Below, in pieces: positions 1-6,597 of a stretch of 8,427 nt of DNA. Below the pieces are notes generated by a model. That model was given only the letters and a program-made list of their open reading frames with translations, was not told the DNA's origin and searched no databases. Both the position numbers and the translations under genes were made by a program. How positions within the stretch are numbered: position 1 is the stretch's first letter; every line of letters starts with the position of its first letter. Origin of the DNA: Rhodocyclales bacterium (lineage in GTDB: Bacteria > Pseudomonadota > Gammaproteobacteria > Burkholderiales > Rhodocyclaceae). The stretch is from the NCBI GenBank assembly GCA_021413665.1, contig JAIOPW010000433.1, forward strand, positions 1 through 8,427, in the 5' to 3' direction.

Positions 1-447
1 CATGCGCCCGACATTGGTCAGCAGGCCCACGGTAAACATCTCGGCGGGCGGCGCGGCCCGGGTGGCGGCGCCGAGCAGTTGGGTGGCGACGCCGGTGGCC
101 GCGGAGCGTGACCAGAAAAGCTCGTAGTCGAATCCCGGGCAGTGTCCCTCGCGGTTTCCCGAGACCAGCGAAAACGCCAGCACCACCTGGCGCACGGCCT
201 GGATGCCGATCGACATCATGACATCGGGAGTAAGCGCCGCGGCGGGTCGGGGACGGCCGAAAGCCGCCGAGTTGGCCAGCTTGAGGATGCGACCGACCAT
301 CGCCGGGTCGATTTGCAGGACCTGGATGATTTCCGGCAGCGTGACGTTGTCGCGCTGGCACAGCTCGATCACCTTGAGCGCGGCACCCTTGGGCGAGGGG
401 AGGTTGCCGCTGGCCTTGAGTTCGATGAATTGGGCGGGATCGATCAT
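1..447 (-). CDS. HDOD-domain signalling protein, C-terminus cut by window edge
   Basis: The first 149 residues are visible; the gene continues off the left edge. An HDOD domain begins almost at once: residues 16-64 hold the LPSPKGAALKVIELC segment, then LPEIIQVLQIDPAMVGRILK and LANSAAFG, which is the typical HDOD opening. HDOD proteins are HD-superfamily relatives that usually lack the metal-binding HD pair and act in signalling or regulation rather than as proven hydrolases; some carry a C-terminal GGDEF or other output domain, which cannot be seen here. Around residues 138-149 the usual GLLHxIG-like stretch reads GLLTNVGRM, so no catalytic His is present there. The ATG at 447 is the only plausible start: an in-frame stop lies about 60 bases upstream with no ATG, GTG or TTG between. 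It starts 5 bases after the stop of the HD-GYP regulator, so the two are probably co-transcribed. No clear Shine-Dalgarno sequence precedes it, suggesting translational coupling. Family call firm; function unknown. Confidence 0.88.
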   Translation of the reverse strand, partial: MIDPAQFIELKASGNLPSPKGAALKVIELCQRDNVTLPEIIQVLQIDPAMVGRILKLANSAAFGRPRPAAALTPDVMMSIGIQAVRQVVLAFSLVSGNREGHCPGFDYELFWSRSAATGVATQLLGAATRAAPPAEMFTVGLLTNVGRM

Positions 448-452
448 GTTGG

Positions 453-1526
453 TCAGGAAGTGTGCAAGGCCGTGGCGGCGTTGTGGTCGGCTGCGTCATG
501 ATAGCGCGTGCGGATCTCGAGCGCTTGCGGCCAGGCCGCGAGGAAGGCCTCGACGCAGGCCGGATCGAAATGGCTGCCGGCGTTGGCTTTCAGGAAATCG
601 ACCGCGGCTTCGAGCGTCCAGGCCTTCTTGTAAGGCCGCTCCGAGGTCAGGGCATCGAACACGTCGGCGACCGCCACGATGCGTCCGTGCAGGGGGATCG
701 CCGTGCCGGCCAGCCCCTGCGGGTAGCCGCTGCCGTCGAACTTCTCGTGATGCGCCAGTGCCAGCGTCGCCGCGCAACGCAGCAGGGGCGAGACCGAGTC
801 GCGCAGGATCTCGTAGCCGATCGTGGCGTGCTGCTTCATGATTTCCATTTCTTCGGGCGTCAGACGCCCCGGCTTGAGCAGGATATGGTCGGGCGTCCCT
901 ACCTTGCCGATGTCGTGCATCGGCGAGGCTTCCAGCAGCAGCTCCTGCTCCTCCGGCGGCAGTCCAAGCTGCTCGGCGATGAGGCGGGTGTAGTTGGACA
1001 TGCGCAGCAGGTGGCTGCCGGTTTCCGGGTCGCGGTATTCAGCCGCGCGCGACAGGCGCAGGATGGCTTCCTTTTCGCGGGCGGCGATCTCGGCGGTGGC
1101 CTTTGCCACTTCGGCGGCCAGCCACTCGGCGCGATTGGCGAGTTGCTGGCGGCTCTTGCGCAGGGCAAGGAGATTCTTCACCCGGGCGGTGAGTTCGACC
1201 TTGTCCACCGGCTTGGTCAGGAAGTCCTGGGCGCCGAGCTCGAGGGCGCGATGGCGGACGTCGCTCTCGGTGTCGGCCGTCACCATCACCACCGGCACCT
1301 CGGCCCGGTCGGGGATCAGGCGCAGGCGGCGGATGAACTCGAGGCCGTCGACCACCGGCATCATGTAGTCGAGCAGGATCAGGTCGGGCTCGTGGTCGGC
1401 GCACCAGGCGAGCGCCGTCACCGGATCCGCCATGCATTCCACTTCCGCGCCTTCCAGCTTCAGCAGGAGGTGGCGGAACAGCGTCAGGTTGATGGCGTTG
1501 TCGTCTACAACGAGGAGTCTTGGCAT
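453..1526 (-). CDS. Two-component response regulator, REC plus HD-GYP (c-di-GMP phosphodiesterase, RpfG-like architecture)
   Basis: The product is 357 residues. Residues 1-120 are a CheY-like receiver with acidic pair D8/D9, phospho-acceptor D53 (in LLDYMMPVVDG), T83 and K105 (TKP). Residues about 122-160 are a helical, coiled-coil-like linker. Residues 160-340 are an HD-GYP domain: the HD pair is H204/D205 in MHDIGKVG, followed by H259/H260 and the motif HHEKFDGSGYP (259-269), which contains the diagnostic GYP; D288 lies in ADVFDAL. Known members hydrolyse c-di-GMP to pGpG or GMP in the cytoplasm, and all expected metal ligands appear intact. An upstream in-frame extension to 1700 is open, but it overlaps the end of the kinase gene and lacks domain similarity. 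The ATG at 1526 gives the standard MPRLLVVDDN receiver start, 13 bases after the kinase stop, so I chose it. The preceding hybrid kinase with HPt is the likely phosphodonor to D53. RpfG identity is not claimed, because no RpfF or DSF gene is visible. Confidence 0.95.
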   Translation of the reverse strand: MPRLLVVDDNAINLTLFRHLLLKLEGAEVECMADPVTALAWCADHEPDLILLDYMMPVVDGLEFIRRLRLIPDRAEVPVVMVTADTESDVRHRALELGAQDFLTKPVDKVELTARVKNLLALRKSRQQLANRAEWLAAEVAKATAEIAAREKEAILRLSRAAEYRDPETGSHLLRMSNYTRLIAEQLGLPPEEQELLLEASPMHDIGKVGTPDHILLKPGRLTPEEMEIMKQHATIGYEILRDSVSPLLRCAATLALAHHEKFDGSGYPQGLAGTAIPLHGRIVAVADVFDALTSERPYKKAWTLEAAVDFLKANAGSHFDPACVEAFLAAWPQALEIRTRYHDAADHNAATALHTS

Positions 1527-1539
1527 GGCGCTCAGGGTC

Positions 1540-4500
1540 TCATGTTTTCGGGCGTTTCGCATACCCGGCGATGAAGTCGTCGATGCGGTCGAATTCCTCG
1601 TCGACGCGCGCCGCCAGCGGTTCGATCTCGCTTCGGTTACGGCCGGGGGCGAGGTTTTCCAGGCGTCCGGCAAGTTCCGCCAGCGGCAGCGCGCCGACAT
1701 TGGCGGCCGCGCCGCGCAGTTCGTGGGTGATGGGTTTCAGTTCGTCGCCATGTTCCCGCACCTCGCGTTTCAGGCGTTCGCGCAGCGGCCGCAACGACTG
1801 CTGGAAAACCGCGAGCAGTTCATCGATCACCCCCTCGTCGTCGCCGAACAAATCGGTCAGGCGCCGCATGTCGATGGCCGCAGGGTTCGTGTCGAGAGTC
1901 GGCGCTTGCCGGCCCGCGAAGCGGAATCCCCGGCAGACAGAGTCCGGGACGGCGAGGGCGCAACCTGCCGCATCGCTCGCCGCGTCGGTCGGCAGCCATT
2001 CCGCCAGCAGCGCCGCCAGCCGCGTGGCATCGATCGGCTTGGCGAGGTAGTCGTCCATGCCGGCGGCGAGGCATTGCTCGCGGTCGCCCTGCATGGCGTT
2101 TGCGGTCATGGCGACAATCGGCAGGTGGCGCGATCTTGCCTCGGCGCGACGGATCGCGGCCGTGGCGGCAAAGCCGTCCATTTCCGGCATCTGGCAATCC
2201 ATCAGGACCAGGGCGTAGTTTCCGCCGGCCACCGCCGCCACCGCCAGTGCGCCGTTGTCGACCACATCGACGGCATAGCCGAGCTTGCCCAGCATGTGTA
2301 CCGCGACGCGCTGATTGACGGGGTTGTCTTCGGCCAGCAGCAGACGGTGCTTTGCGGCGACCTGCCGGTCGGCTTCGTCGGGGTCGCGCTGATCGGTCAG
2401 CCTGCGCGCGGGGGTGGTTTGCACCGCGCCCAACGCGGTGGCCAGCGCGCCGCCAAGCGTCGATTGCTTGAGCGGTTGCACCACCAGGCCGACGTCCAGC
2501 GCGACCAGTGCCGATTTGGTTTCGCGGTCGGGCCGGGCCATGCAGCACACCATCGGCCAGGTGCCTTGCGCCCGCAGGGCGGCAACGGCGTCAGCCACTG
2601 TGGCATCGGTGAGGGGGTGAGCAAGCAGCAGCGCATCGGTGGTCAAGCCCCGGGCCTCCCGTTCCGTCAGGCGCCCGCGCAATTCGGCAAGGCTCGTCAC
2701 GGCCTCGAAATCCATCCGCCATGCCTCGAAGTAGGCACGAAAGATTGAGTCGCCGCCGATGCCCCGGCCCGCGACCAGCACGCGCCGGCCGTGCAGCACG
2801 GCGTCGGACGCCAGGTGCTCCCGCTTTTCCGGCGCGACTTCGAGCGGAACCTTCACCCAGAAACTGGAGCCTTCACCGGGCACGCTGTCGACGCCGATTT
2901 CACCGCCCATGGCCTCGACCAGCCGCTTGCAGATGGACAGGCCGAGCCCGGTGCCGCCATACTTTCGCGTCGTCGAGCTGTCGGCCTGGGAAAAGGGCTG
3001 GAACAACCCGGCTATCGCCGTCGCCGTCAGGCCGATGCCGCGATCCCGCACGGCAAGCTTCACCGTCGTGCGGGGAAAACCGTGGTCTGTCCCCGGTTCT
3101 CCCGGTTCTCCTTCAAGTGTTGCGCTCGCCACCACTTCGCCGCGTTCGGTGAACTTGATGGCGTTGGAGAGGAAATTGAGCAGGATCTGGCGAATGCGCG
3201 TCGGGTCGCCGATCAGGTGGTCCGGCAGTTCCGGGGCGACGAAGCTGGCCAGCGTCAGATCCTTTTCCTGCGCCCTTGTGGCAAGGACATCGAGGCTGCT
3301 TTCGAGGGTCTGGCGCAGCGAAAAATCGGTGTGTTCGAGCACCAGGCGTCCGGCCTCGATCTTGGAGAAGTCGAGTATGTCGTTGATGATCGCCATCAGC
3401 GCGTCGGCGGAGGTCTTGATGGTGCGGGCGAATTCGGTCTGCTCGCCGTCGAGCGGCGTATCGAGCAGCAGGTCGGTCATGCCGACGACGCCGTTCAACG
3501 GGGTGCGGATCTCGTGGCTCATGGTGGACAGGAAGTCGCCCTTGAGGCGTGCCGCGTCCTCGGCGGCGTTCTTGGCGTCCAGCAGGTGCTGTTGCAACAG
3601 GCGTTCCTCGCGCATGTCGGAGAACACCGCGACCGAACCCTGCCATTCGCCATCCAGCGCCAGCGGCGCCCCGGTGATCTTGACCGGCAGCGAGGAACCA
3701 TCCTTGTGGAAGAACACTTCCTCGCTGGAACGATAGACGCGGCGGTCGCGCATCGCCAGATGGATCGGACATTCAGCCGCGGGCAGCACACGTCCATCCG
3801 GCCGATGGTGGTGGATGACGTCATGCAGGCCCTTGCCGACCAGTTCCTCGGTGCGCCAGCCGATCAGGCGCTCGGCTTCGGCGTTGAGGTAGGCGAGCTT
3901 GCCGCGCGCGTCGAGCGTATAGACGCCTTCGCCGAGATTGTCGAGGATGGTGCGCAGCCAGGCTTCCTGCCGGTTCGAGGCTTTCTCGAGCTCTTTTTGC
4001 ACCGTAATTTCGGTACGGATGGCGATGTATTCCTCGGGCTTGCCGCGCTCGTTCATGAACGGTGTGATGGTGGCGTGCACCCAGTAGAAGCCGCCCGCCT
4101 TGTTGCGATTGCAGACTTCGCCATTCCAGGTGCCGCCATTGGCGATGGTGCGCCACATGTCCTCATAGACCTCCGGCGGATGCGCGCCGGATTTGAGGAT
4201 GCGGTGGTTCTGGCCCAGGAGATCCTCGCGCGCATAGCCGCTGATCTGGCAGAAGCGGTCGTTGGCAAAGGTGATGCGGCCGGTGACGTCGGTGATGCTG
4301 ACGATGGCGTGCTGGTCGAGTGTGTACTGCAGCCGCAGCGCGCGACGCAGGACGCGCAGATTGCGCCGCCGCAAATGCAGCAGCAGCGGCAGGATGACGA
4401 TGGCGAGCAGCAGGGCCAGCAGGCTGGCGTCGAGCAGGGTGCGGGTCAATTCGCTCGCGTCCGCCGGCAACAGGTGCGGCAGCACGAACATGATCGCCAG

Positions 4501-4605
4501 TTCGCCGAAGAAGGCGACGCCCAGCGTGACGGCGAGCGCGCCCAACAGCAGGTGCAGCGACCTTTTGCCGGTCAGGCGTTCTTCGGCGGCGTTATAGGGT
4601 GTCAT
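1540..4605 (-). CDS. Membrane hybrid histidine kinase (TM-PAS-PAS-HisKA-HATPase-pseudoREC-REC-HPt)
   Basis: The product is 1021 residues. Two hydrophobic segments (about 17-46 and 57-78) are separated by only about 10 residues, so there is no periplasmic sensor domain. PAS1 spans about 95-205, ending in a PAC-like ITPFMNERGKPEEYIAIRTEIT, and PAS2 spans about 213-335. HisKA carries the phosphorylation site H364 in SHEIRTPLN. HATPase_c shows the N box with N477 and N481, the G1 box DRGIG (521-525) and the G2 box GGTGLGL (550-556). Residues 605-725 resemble a receiver but lack the acidic pair and have H663 where the phospho-Asp is expected. The true receiver (753-870) has E759/D760, D803, T834 and K856. 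The C-terminal HPt (about 911-1015) has H961 in THELRGAAANVG. The expected relay is H364 to D803 to H961 to the neighbouring regulator. Start ATG 4605 has no strong ribosome site; a hairpin lies just upstream. Oddities: a palindromic repeat encodes residues 891-900 between REC and HPt, and a doubled GEP (9-base tandem repeat, 3092-3109) sits in a HATPase loop. Confidence 0.96.
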   Translation of the reverse strand: MTPYNAAEERLTGKRSLHLLLGALAVTLGVAFFGELAIMFVLPHLLPADASELTRTLLDASLLALLLAIVILPLLLHLRRRNLRVLRRALRLQYTLDQHAIVSITDVTGRITFANDRFCQISGYAREDLLGQNHRILKSGAHPPEVYEDMWRTIANGGTWNGEVCNRNKAGGFYWVHATITPFMNERGKPEEYIAIRTEITVQKELEKASNRQEAWLRTILDNLGEGVYTLDARGKLAYLNAEAERLIGWRTEELVGKGLHDVIHHHRPDGRVLPAAECPIHLAMRDRRVYRSSEEVFFHKDGSSLPVKITGAPLALDGEWQGSVAVFSDMREERLLQQHLLDAKNAAEDAARLKGDFLSTMSHEIRTPLNGVVGMTDLLLDTPLDGEQTEFARTIKTSADALMAIINDILDFSKIEAGRLVLEHTDFSLRQTLESSLDVLATRAQEKDLTLASFVAPELPDHLIGDPTRIRQILLNFLSNAIKFTERGEVVASATLEGEPGEPGTDHGFPRTTVKLAVRDRGIGLTATAIAGLFQPFSQADSSTTRKYGGTGLGLSICKRLVEAMGGEIGVDSVPGEGSSFWVKVPLEVAPEKREHLASDAVLHGRRVLVAGRGIGGDSIFRAYFEAWRMDFEAVTSLAELRGRLTEREARGLTTDALLLAHPLTDATVADAVAALRAQGTWPMVCCMARPDRETKSALVALDVGLVVQPLKQSTLGGALATALGAVQTTPARRLTDQRDPDEADRQVAAKHRLLLAEDNPVNQRVAVHMLGKLGYAVDVVDNGALAVAAVAGGNYALVLMDCQMPEMDGFAATAAIRRAEARSRHLPIVAMTANAMQGDREQCLAAGMDDYLAKPIDATRLAALLAEWLPTDAASDAAGCALAVPDSVCRGFRFAGRQAPTLDTNPAAIDMRRLTDLFGDDEGVIDELLAVFQQSLRPLRERLKREVREHGDELKPITHELRGAAANVGALPLAELAGRLENLAPGRNRSEIEPLAARVDEEFDRIDDFIAGYAKRPKT
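1907..1935 (+). repeat. Bulged palindromic repeat, copy A (inside the kinase gene)
   Basis: On the plus strand TGCCGG (1907-1912) pairs with CCGGCA (1930-1935). Inside this, CCGC (1914-1917) pairs with GCGG (1921-1924) around the loop GAA. One base (C1913) is unpaired on the left arm and five (AATCC, 1925-1929) on the right. The core CCGCGAAGCGG is identical to copies at 4684-4694 and 6604-6614, and similarity to the 6598 copy extends past the stem into a shared CAGAG. On the coding strand the element reads CRGFRFAGRQ (kinase residues 891-900), in the linker between receiver and HPt. It resembles in form the ATTCCCGC...GCGGGAAT palindromes common in proteobacterial intergenic DNA, but here it is inside a reading frame. 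Confidence 0.75.
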
Positions 4606-4618
4606 GGGCTACCGTGAA

Positions 4619-4633
4619 AGTCGCGCAGCGACT
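4619..4633 (-). promoter_or_regulatory. Short hairpin in the leader just upstream of the kinase start
   Basis: AGTCGC (4619-4624) and GCGACT (4628-4633) form a perfect 6-bp stem with a 3-base loop. It lies 13 bases upstream of the kinase ATG and next to the place where a Shine-Dalgarno sequence should be; no strong one is seen. It could affect ribosome access to the kinase message. A role is inference only, and a stem this short can arise by chance in high-GC DNA. Confidence 0.4.
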
Positions 4634-4661
4634 CTCGACGCTCCTCTCCCCTGGCCTTGAC

Positions 4662-4726
4662 TGCCGGGGAATCCGCTCGCCCGCCGCGAAGCGGAATCGC
4701 GGGTGTGTCGAGGCCGCGGGCCGGCA
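4662..4726 (-). repeat. Palindromic repeat, interrupted copy D, with copy B nested in its loop
   Basis: This is a relative of copy A in the opposite orientation. On the plus strand TGCCGG (4662-4667), bulge GGAAT and CCGC (4673-4676) face GCGG (4716-4719), G and CCGGCA (4721-4726). This matches the minus strand of copy A arm for arm, with bulge GGAAT against GGATT and the same unpaired G. The 3-base loop of copy A is replaced by 39 bases (4677-4715) that contain copy B. A further outer stem, CTCCCC (4646-4651) with GGGGAG (4729-4734), encloses everything, giving three concentric palindromes. The element lies between the lipoprotein stop and the kinase start, so it would be in the 3' end of one transcript or the leader of the next. 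It could act as a transcription attenuator or RNA-stability element, but there is no T-tract typical of an intrinsic terminator. Confidence 0.65.
4678..4705 (+). repeat. Bulged palindromic repeat, copy B (nested)
   Basis: Outer arms CGCCCG (4678-4683) and CGGGTG (4700-4705) pair with one G-T wobble. The inner stem CCGC (4684-4687) and GCGG (4691-4694) close on GAA, with the 5-base bulge AATCG (4695-4699) on the right arm. The core and bulge position are the same as in copies A and C, while the outer arm bases are different but complementary. The orientation matches A and C and is opposite to the element that surrounds it. Confidence 0.65.
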
Positions 4727-4779
4727 AAGGGGAGGGGCTGGGAGTGGGGATGGGATGATCGAAAACGCATCGTCGGGCG

Positions 4780-4785
4780 ATTATA
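4780..4785 (-). promoter_or_regulatory. Candidate -10 box for the kinase operon
   Basis: The minus strand reads TATAAT here, a perfect sigma-70 -10 hexamer in otherwise very GC-rich sequence. It is 18 bases past the lipoprotein stop and about 175 bases before the kinase start. The region 17-18 bases upstream (4803-4809) does not resemble TTGACA and there is no extended TG element, so an activator would be needed or the match is chance. If it is used, the leader would be about 165 bases and would contain the nested palindrome. Confidence 0.4.
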
Positions 4786-4790
4786 GCGGG

Positions 4791-4803
4791 CCGCTCCTCG
4801 CGG
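4791..4803 (-). repeat. Small hairpin immediately after the lipoprotein stop codon
   Basis: CCGC (4791-4794) and GCGG (4800-4803) form a 4-bp GC stem with a 5-base loop, directly following the TAG at 4804-4806 and directly before the TATAAT box. There is no following T-run, so it is a weak terminator candidate at best. Confidence 0.3.
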
Positions 4804-5637
4804 CTAGCGGGGCGCCGTTTGGCCCGGCGCCGTGGCGCCAAGCGACAGCGCGGCGGCGCGGGCGATTTCGGCCAGGCCGGCCGCGTTTGCCACATCGAGC
4901 GCGCGCCGGTATGCCACCGCCGTAGCGCCATCGCCGACTTTCCTCCTGATGTCGCCGATCAGCAGCCAGTCGCGCGCGATCTTTTCCGGCAGCGCCAGCC
5001 GGCGGTCGATGTCGAGCGCGGCGCCGGCGGCGGGCAGGGCGCCGGCGGCGTCGCTGGCGGCGAGCCGCGCGCTGGCGATGAGCCGCCAGGCGTTGGCGGT
5101 TTCATTTGCTTCATTCCCGTCCCGCAGCAGCTTCAGGGCCGCTTCGGCATGTGCCAGGGCTTCCGGCGCCTGTCCCCCGGCAAGCGCGGCACGCGCCCGC
5201 AGCAGGTTCAGGCTGGCGAGTTGCGGACAGGGGGTGGCGCATTGGCCGGCCGCCGCCGCCAGGCTTCGCTGTGCGGCATCGAGGCGATCCAGCGCCAATT
5301 GCGCCTGGGCCGTCAACATCAGCGTGTCCACCGTCGGGTCGCCGGCGTTGCCGGCCAGCGCAAGCAGCGCGGCTTCCGCTTGTCCCCGGGCGAGTTCGGT
5401 ACGGGCCAGGTGCAGGCGGTTGCGGGAAGTCCCGGTCGCATCGTCGATGCTGGCGTAGATGCGCACTGCCTCCTCGAAGCGCCGCGTCGCCACGATGTAG
5501 TCGCCGCGCTCGTAGCGCTTGGCGCCGTCGCTCTCGGCTTCCAGCGCCGCCTTGAGCCGGGGCGGGTCGGCCGGCTTCGGCGTCGAACCGCATCCGGCGA
5601 GAATCAGTACCGTCAGGACGATGGACTTAGCGCGCAC
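4804..5637 (-). CDS. TPR-like helical-repeat lipoprotein of the MCE transport cluster
   Basis: The product is 277 residues. Residues 1-15 form a short lipoprotein signal peptide with lipobox LAGC, so C16 would be lipidated; Gly follows it, which favours export to the outer membrane. The mature part is nearly all alpha-helical, with Ala/Leu-rich helix pairs in TPR style (for example 37-66, 71-98, 106-131, 141-172, 180-210 and 222-251), and a CATPC pair (C133, C137) could form a disulfide. The start is GTG at 5637, preceded by GGGGAGG at 5644-5650 with 6-base spacing; it overlaps the end of the MCE gene by 11 bases, and no other start fits the signal peptide. MCE clusters often end with an auxiliary lipoprotein (PqiC/DUF330 type). 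This protein takes that place but looks like a repeat scaffold instead. I infer a role as an outer-membrane partner or docking protein for the MCE complex; no enzymatic motif is visible. Lipoprotein call firm, role uncertain. Confidence 0.85.
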   Translation of the reverse strand: MRAKSIVLTVLILAGCGSTPKPADPPRLKAALEAESDGAKRYERGDYIVATRRFEEAVRIYASIDDATGTSRNRLHLARTELARGQAEAALLALAGNAGDPTVDTLMLTAQAQLALDRLDAAQRSLAAAAGQCATPCPQLASLNLLRARAALAGGQAPEALAHAEAALKLLRDGNEANETANAWRLIASARLAASDAAGALPAAGAALDIDRRLALPEKIARDWLLIGDIRRKVGDGATAVAYRRALDVANAAGLAEIARAAALSLGATAPGQTAPR

Positions 5638-6565
5638 GGCCGGCCTCCCCGCGCGGATCGCTGTCCGCCTTCAGCGTTGCCGGCGCCGGTGCGTCCACCA
5701 TGTTGCGGATCGGCCAGGTCTGCTTGGCGCCGCTGACGATTTCGCGCACGTCGGCGGCGACCGCGCTGCCGTCGCGCAACACCGGCGGCACGCTGATCTC
5801 GGCTTCGGCGGTAATCTTTTCGACATGGTCGAGCATCTGTTGCGTGCGGTCGAGCATGCCCGGCAGGCGTTTGTTGGCGGCCTCCAGGGTCTGGCCGAGG
5901 TGGCCCAGATCGTCCTCCGCCTTGCCCAGCACGCGAATGGCCTTGCCGCCGATACCCTCCACCTGGCGGTTGCCGTTGGCGAGCAGGATGTTGAGGGCCG
6001 CGGAACTTTCGCGGATCCTCGCCAGCGTCCCGGGCAGGCCCTTGTCCGGATCGGCCAATGCGCCCGTGATGAGCTTGATGTCCTTCAGGATCGGAATGAA
6101 TTCGTCACGCACCTGGTTGGCCAGGGCGGCAAGGCCGTCGGCGCGGGAAAACGTCAGCCGCGCCTGCGCCGCGGCGAGCCGCGTCTTGTCGGGTCCGGGC
6201 ACGATCTCCAGTGTCGCCGAGCCGACCAGGCCCTCCTTGCGCAGCTCTACCCGTGCGTCATGAGTGATGAAGCGCATGTGGTCGGCGTCGATTTCCATGG
6301 TCACCGCCACCTGGCCGTCGTCCTTGAGGCTGACTTCGGAAACCGCGCCGACGCGAAAGCCGGCAATGCGCACGGCCTGCCCCTTGGCGATGTCCTGGGC
6401 GCTGTTGGCGACGAAGCTGTAGCTCGTGGTCTGGCGGAACAGCCCCTGGCGCACGACAATGGCGGCGACCAGGGCCACCGTCACCAGCAGGGCGAAGAAG
6501 AGGAAGCGGCGGGTGCCGCGGCGCAGTGCGGCGGCGTCGCTGTCGTGTTGGGTCAGCAATGACAT
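5627..6565 (-). CDS. MCE-domain (MlaD-family) substrate-binding protein
   Basis: The product is 312 residues. After a basic N-terminus, residues 21-39 form a single membrane anchor that also serves as an uncleaved signal. The MCE domain follows at about 45-125, recognisable from SYSFVANSAQDIAKGQAVRIAGFRVG, the segment VAVTMEIDADH and the end LVGSATLEIVPG. Residues 145-285 are a long helical region rich in charged heptad-like stretches, and KQTWPIRNMVD lies near 281-291. Known MCE proteins form hexameric rings in the periplasm, and in several the helical C-terminus forms a tunnel or needle that carries lipids toward the outer membrane. This protein is longer than the short MlaD of enterics because of that helical extension. 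ATG at 6565 is preceded by a purine-rich GGGGGAGA with about 7-base spacing. It is separated from the ATPase-like gene upstream by 154 bases, while the lipoprotein downstream overlaps it. The transported compound cannot be read from the sequence. Confidence 0.92.
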   Translation of the reverse strand: MSLLTQHDSDAAALRRGTRRFLFFALLVTVALVAAIVVRQGLFRQTTSYSFVANSAQDIAKGQAVRIAGFRVGAVSEVSLKDDGQVAVTMEIDADHMRFITHDARVELRKEGLVGSATLEIVPGPDKTRLAAAQARLTFSRADGLAALANQVRDEFIPILKDIKLITGALADPDKGLPGTLARIRESSAALNILLANGNRQVEGIGGKAIRVLGKAEDDLGHLGQTLEAANKRLPGMLDRTQQMLDHVEKITAEAEISVPPVLRDGSAVAADVREIVSGAKQTWPIRNMVDAPAPATLKADSDPRGEAGRAR

Positions 6566-6597
6566 AAGAGGCTCTCCCCCCGGCCCCCTCTCCGAGA

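Noticed and set aside
1527..1700. N-terminal extension of the HD-GYP regulator to an ATG at 1700
   Set aside because: The extra 58 residues overlap the kinase HPt coding region and are Arg/Ser-rich out-of-frame translation; the receiver fold begins exactly at the ATG at 1526.
462..2748. Two further long plus-strand open frames (462-1574 and 1432-2748)
   Set aside because: They are antisense shadows of the HD-GYP regulator and the kinase C-terminus; composition is low-complexity and no motif is seen.
453..4605. Assignment as RpfC/RpfG diffusible-signal system
   Set aside because: The HPt-bearing kinase plus REC-HD-GYP pair fits the pattern, but the kinase has two PAS domains and only two TM segments rather than the RpfC membrane sensor, and no rpfF is present in the window.
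2791..4617. Long plus-strand open frame (about 600 codons) opposite the kinase gene
   Set aside because: It is rich in His/Gln/Gly/Arg typical of antisense reading of high-GC coding DNA, has no recognisable domain, and lies wholly opposite a gene with complete domain evidence.
4646..4734. Intrinsic terminator for the transport operon
   Set aside because: The stems are strong but no T-run follows on the minus strand; the similarity to other copies in the window makes a repeat element the better description.
4602..4931. Minus-strand open frame across the intergenic region
   Set aside because: It runs through the lipoprotein end and the repeats out of frame, has no motif, and ends at the kinase start; its peptide comes from the palindromes.
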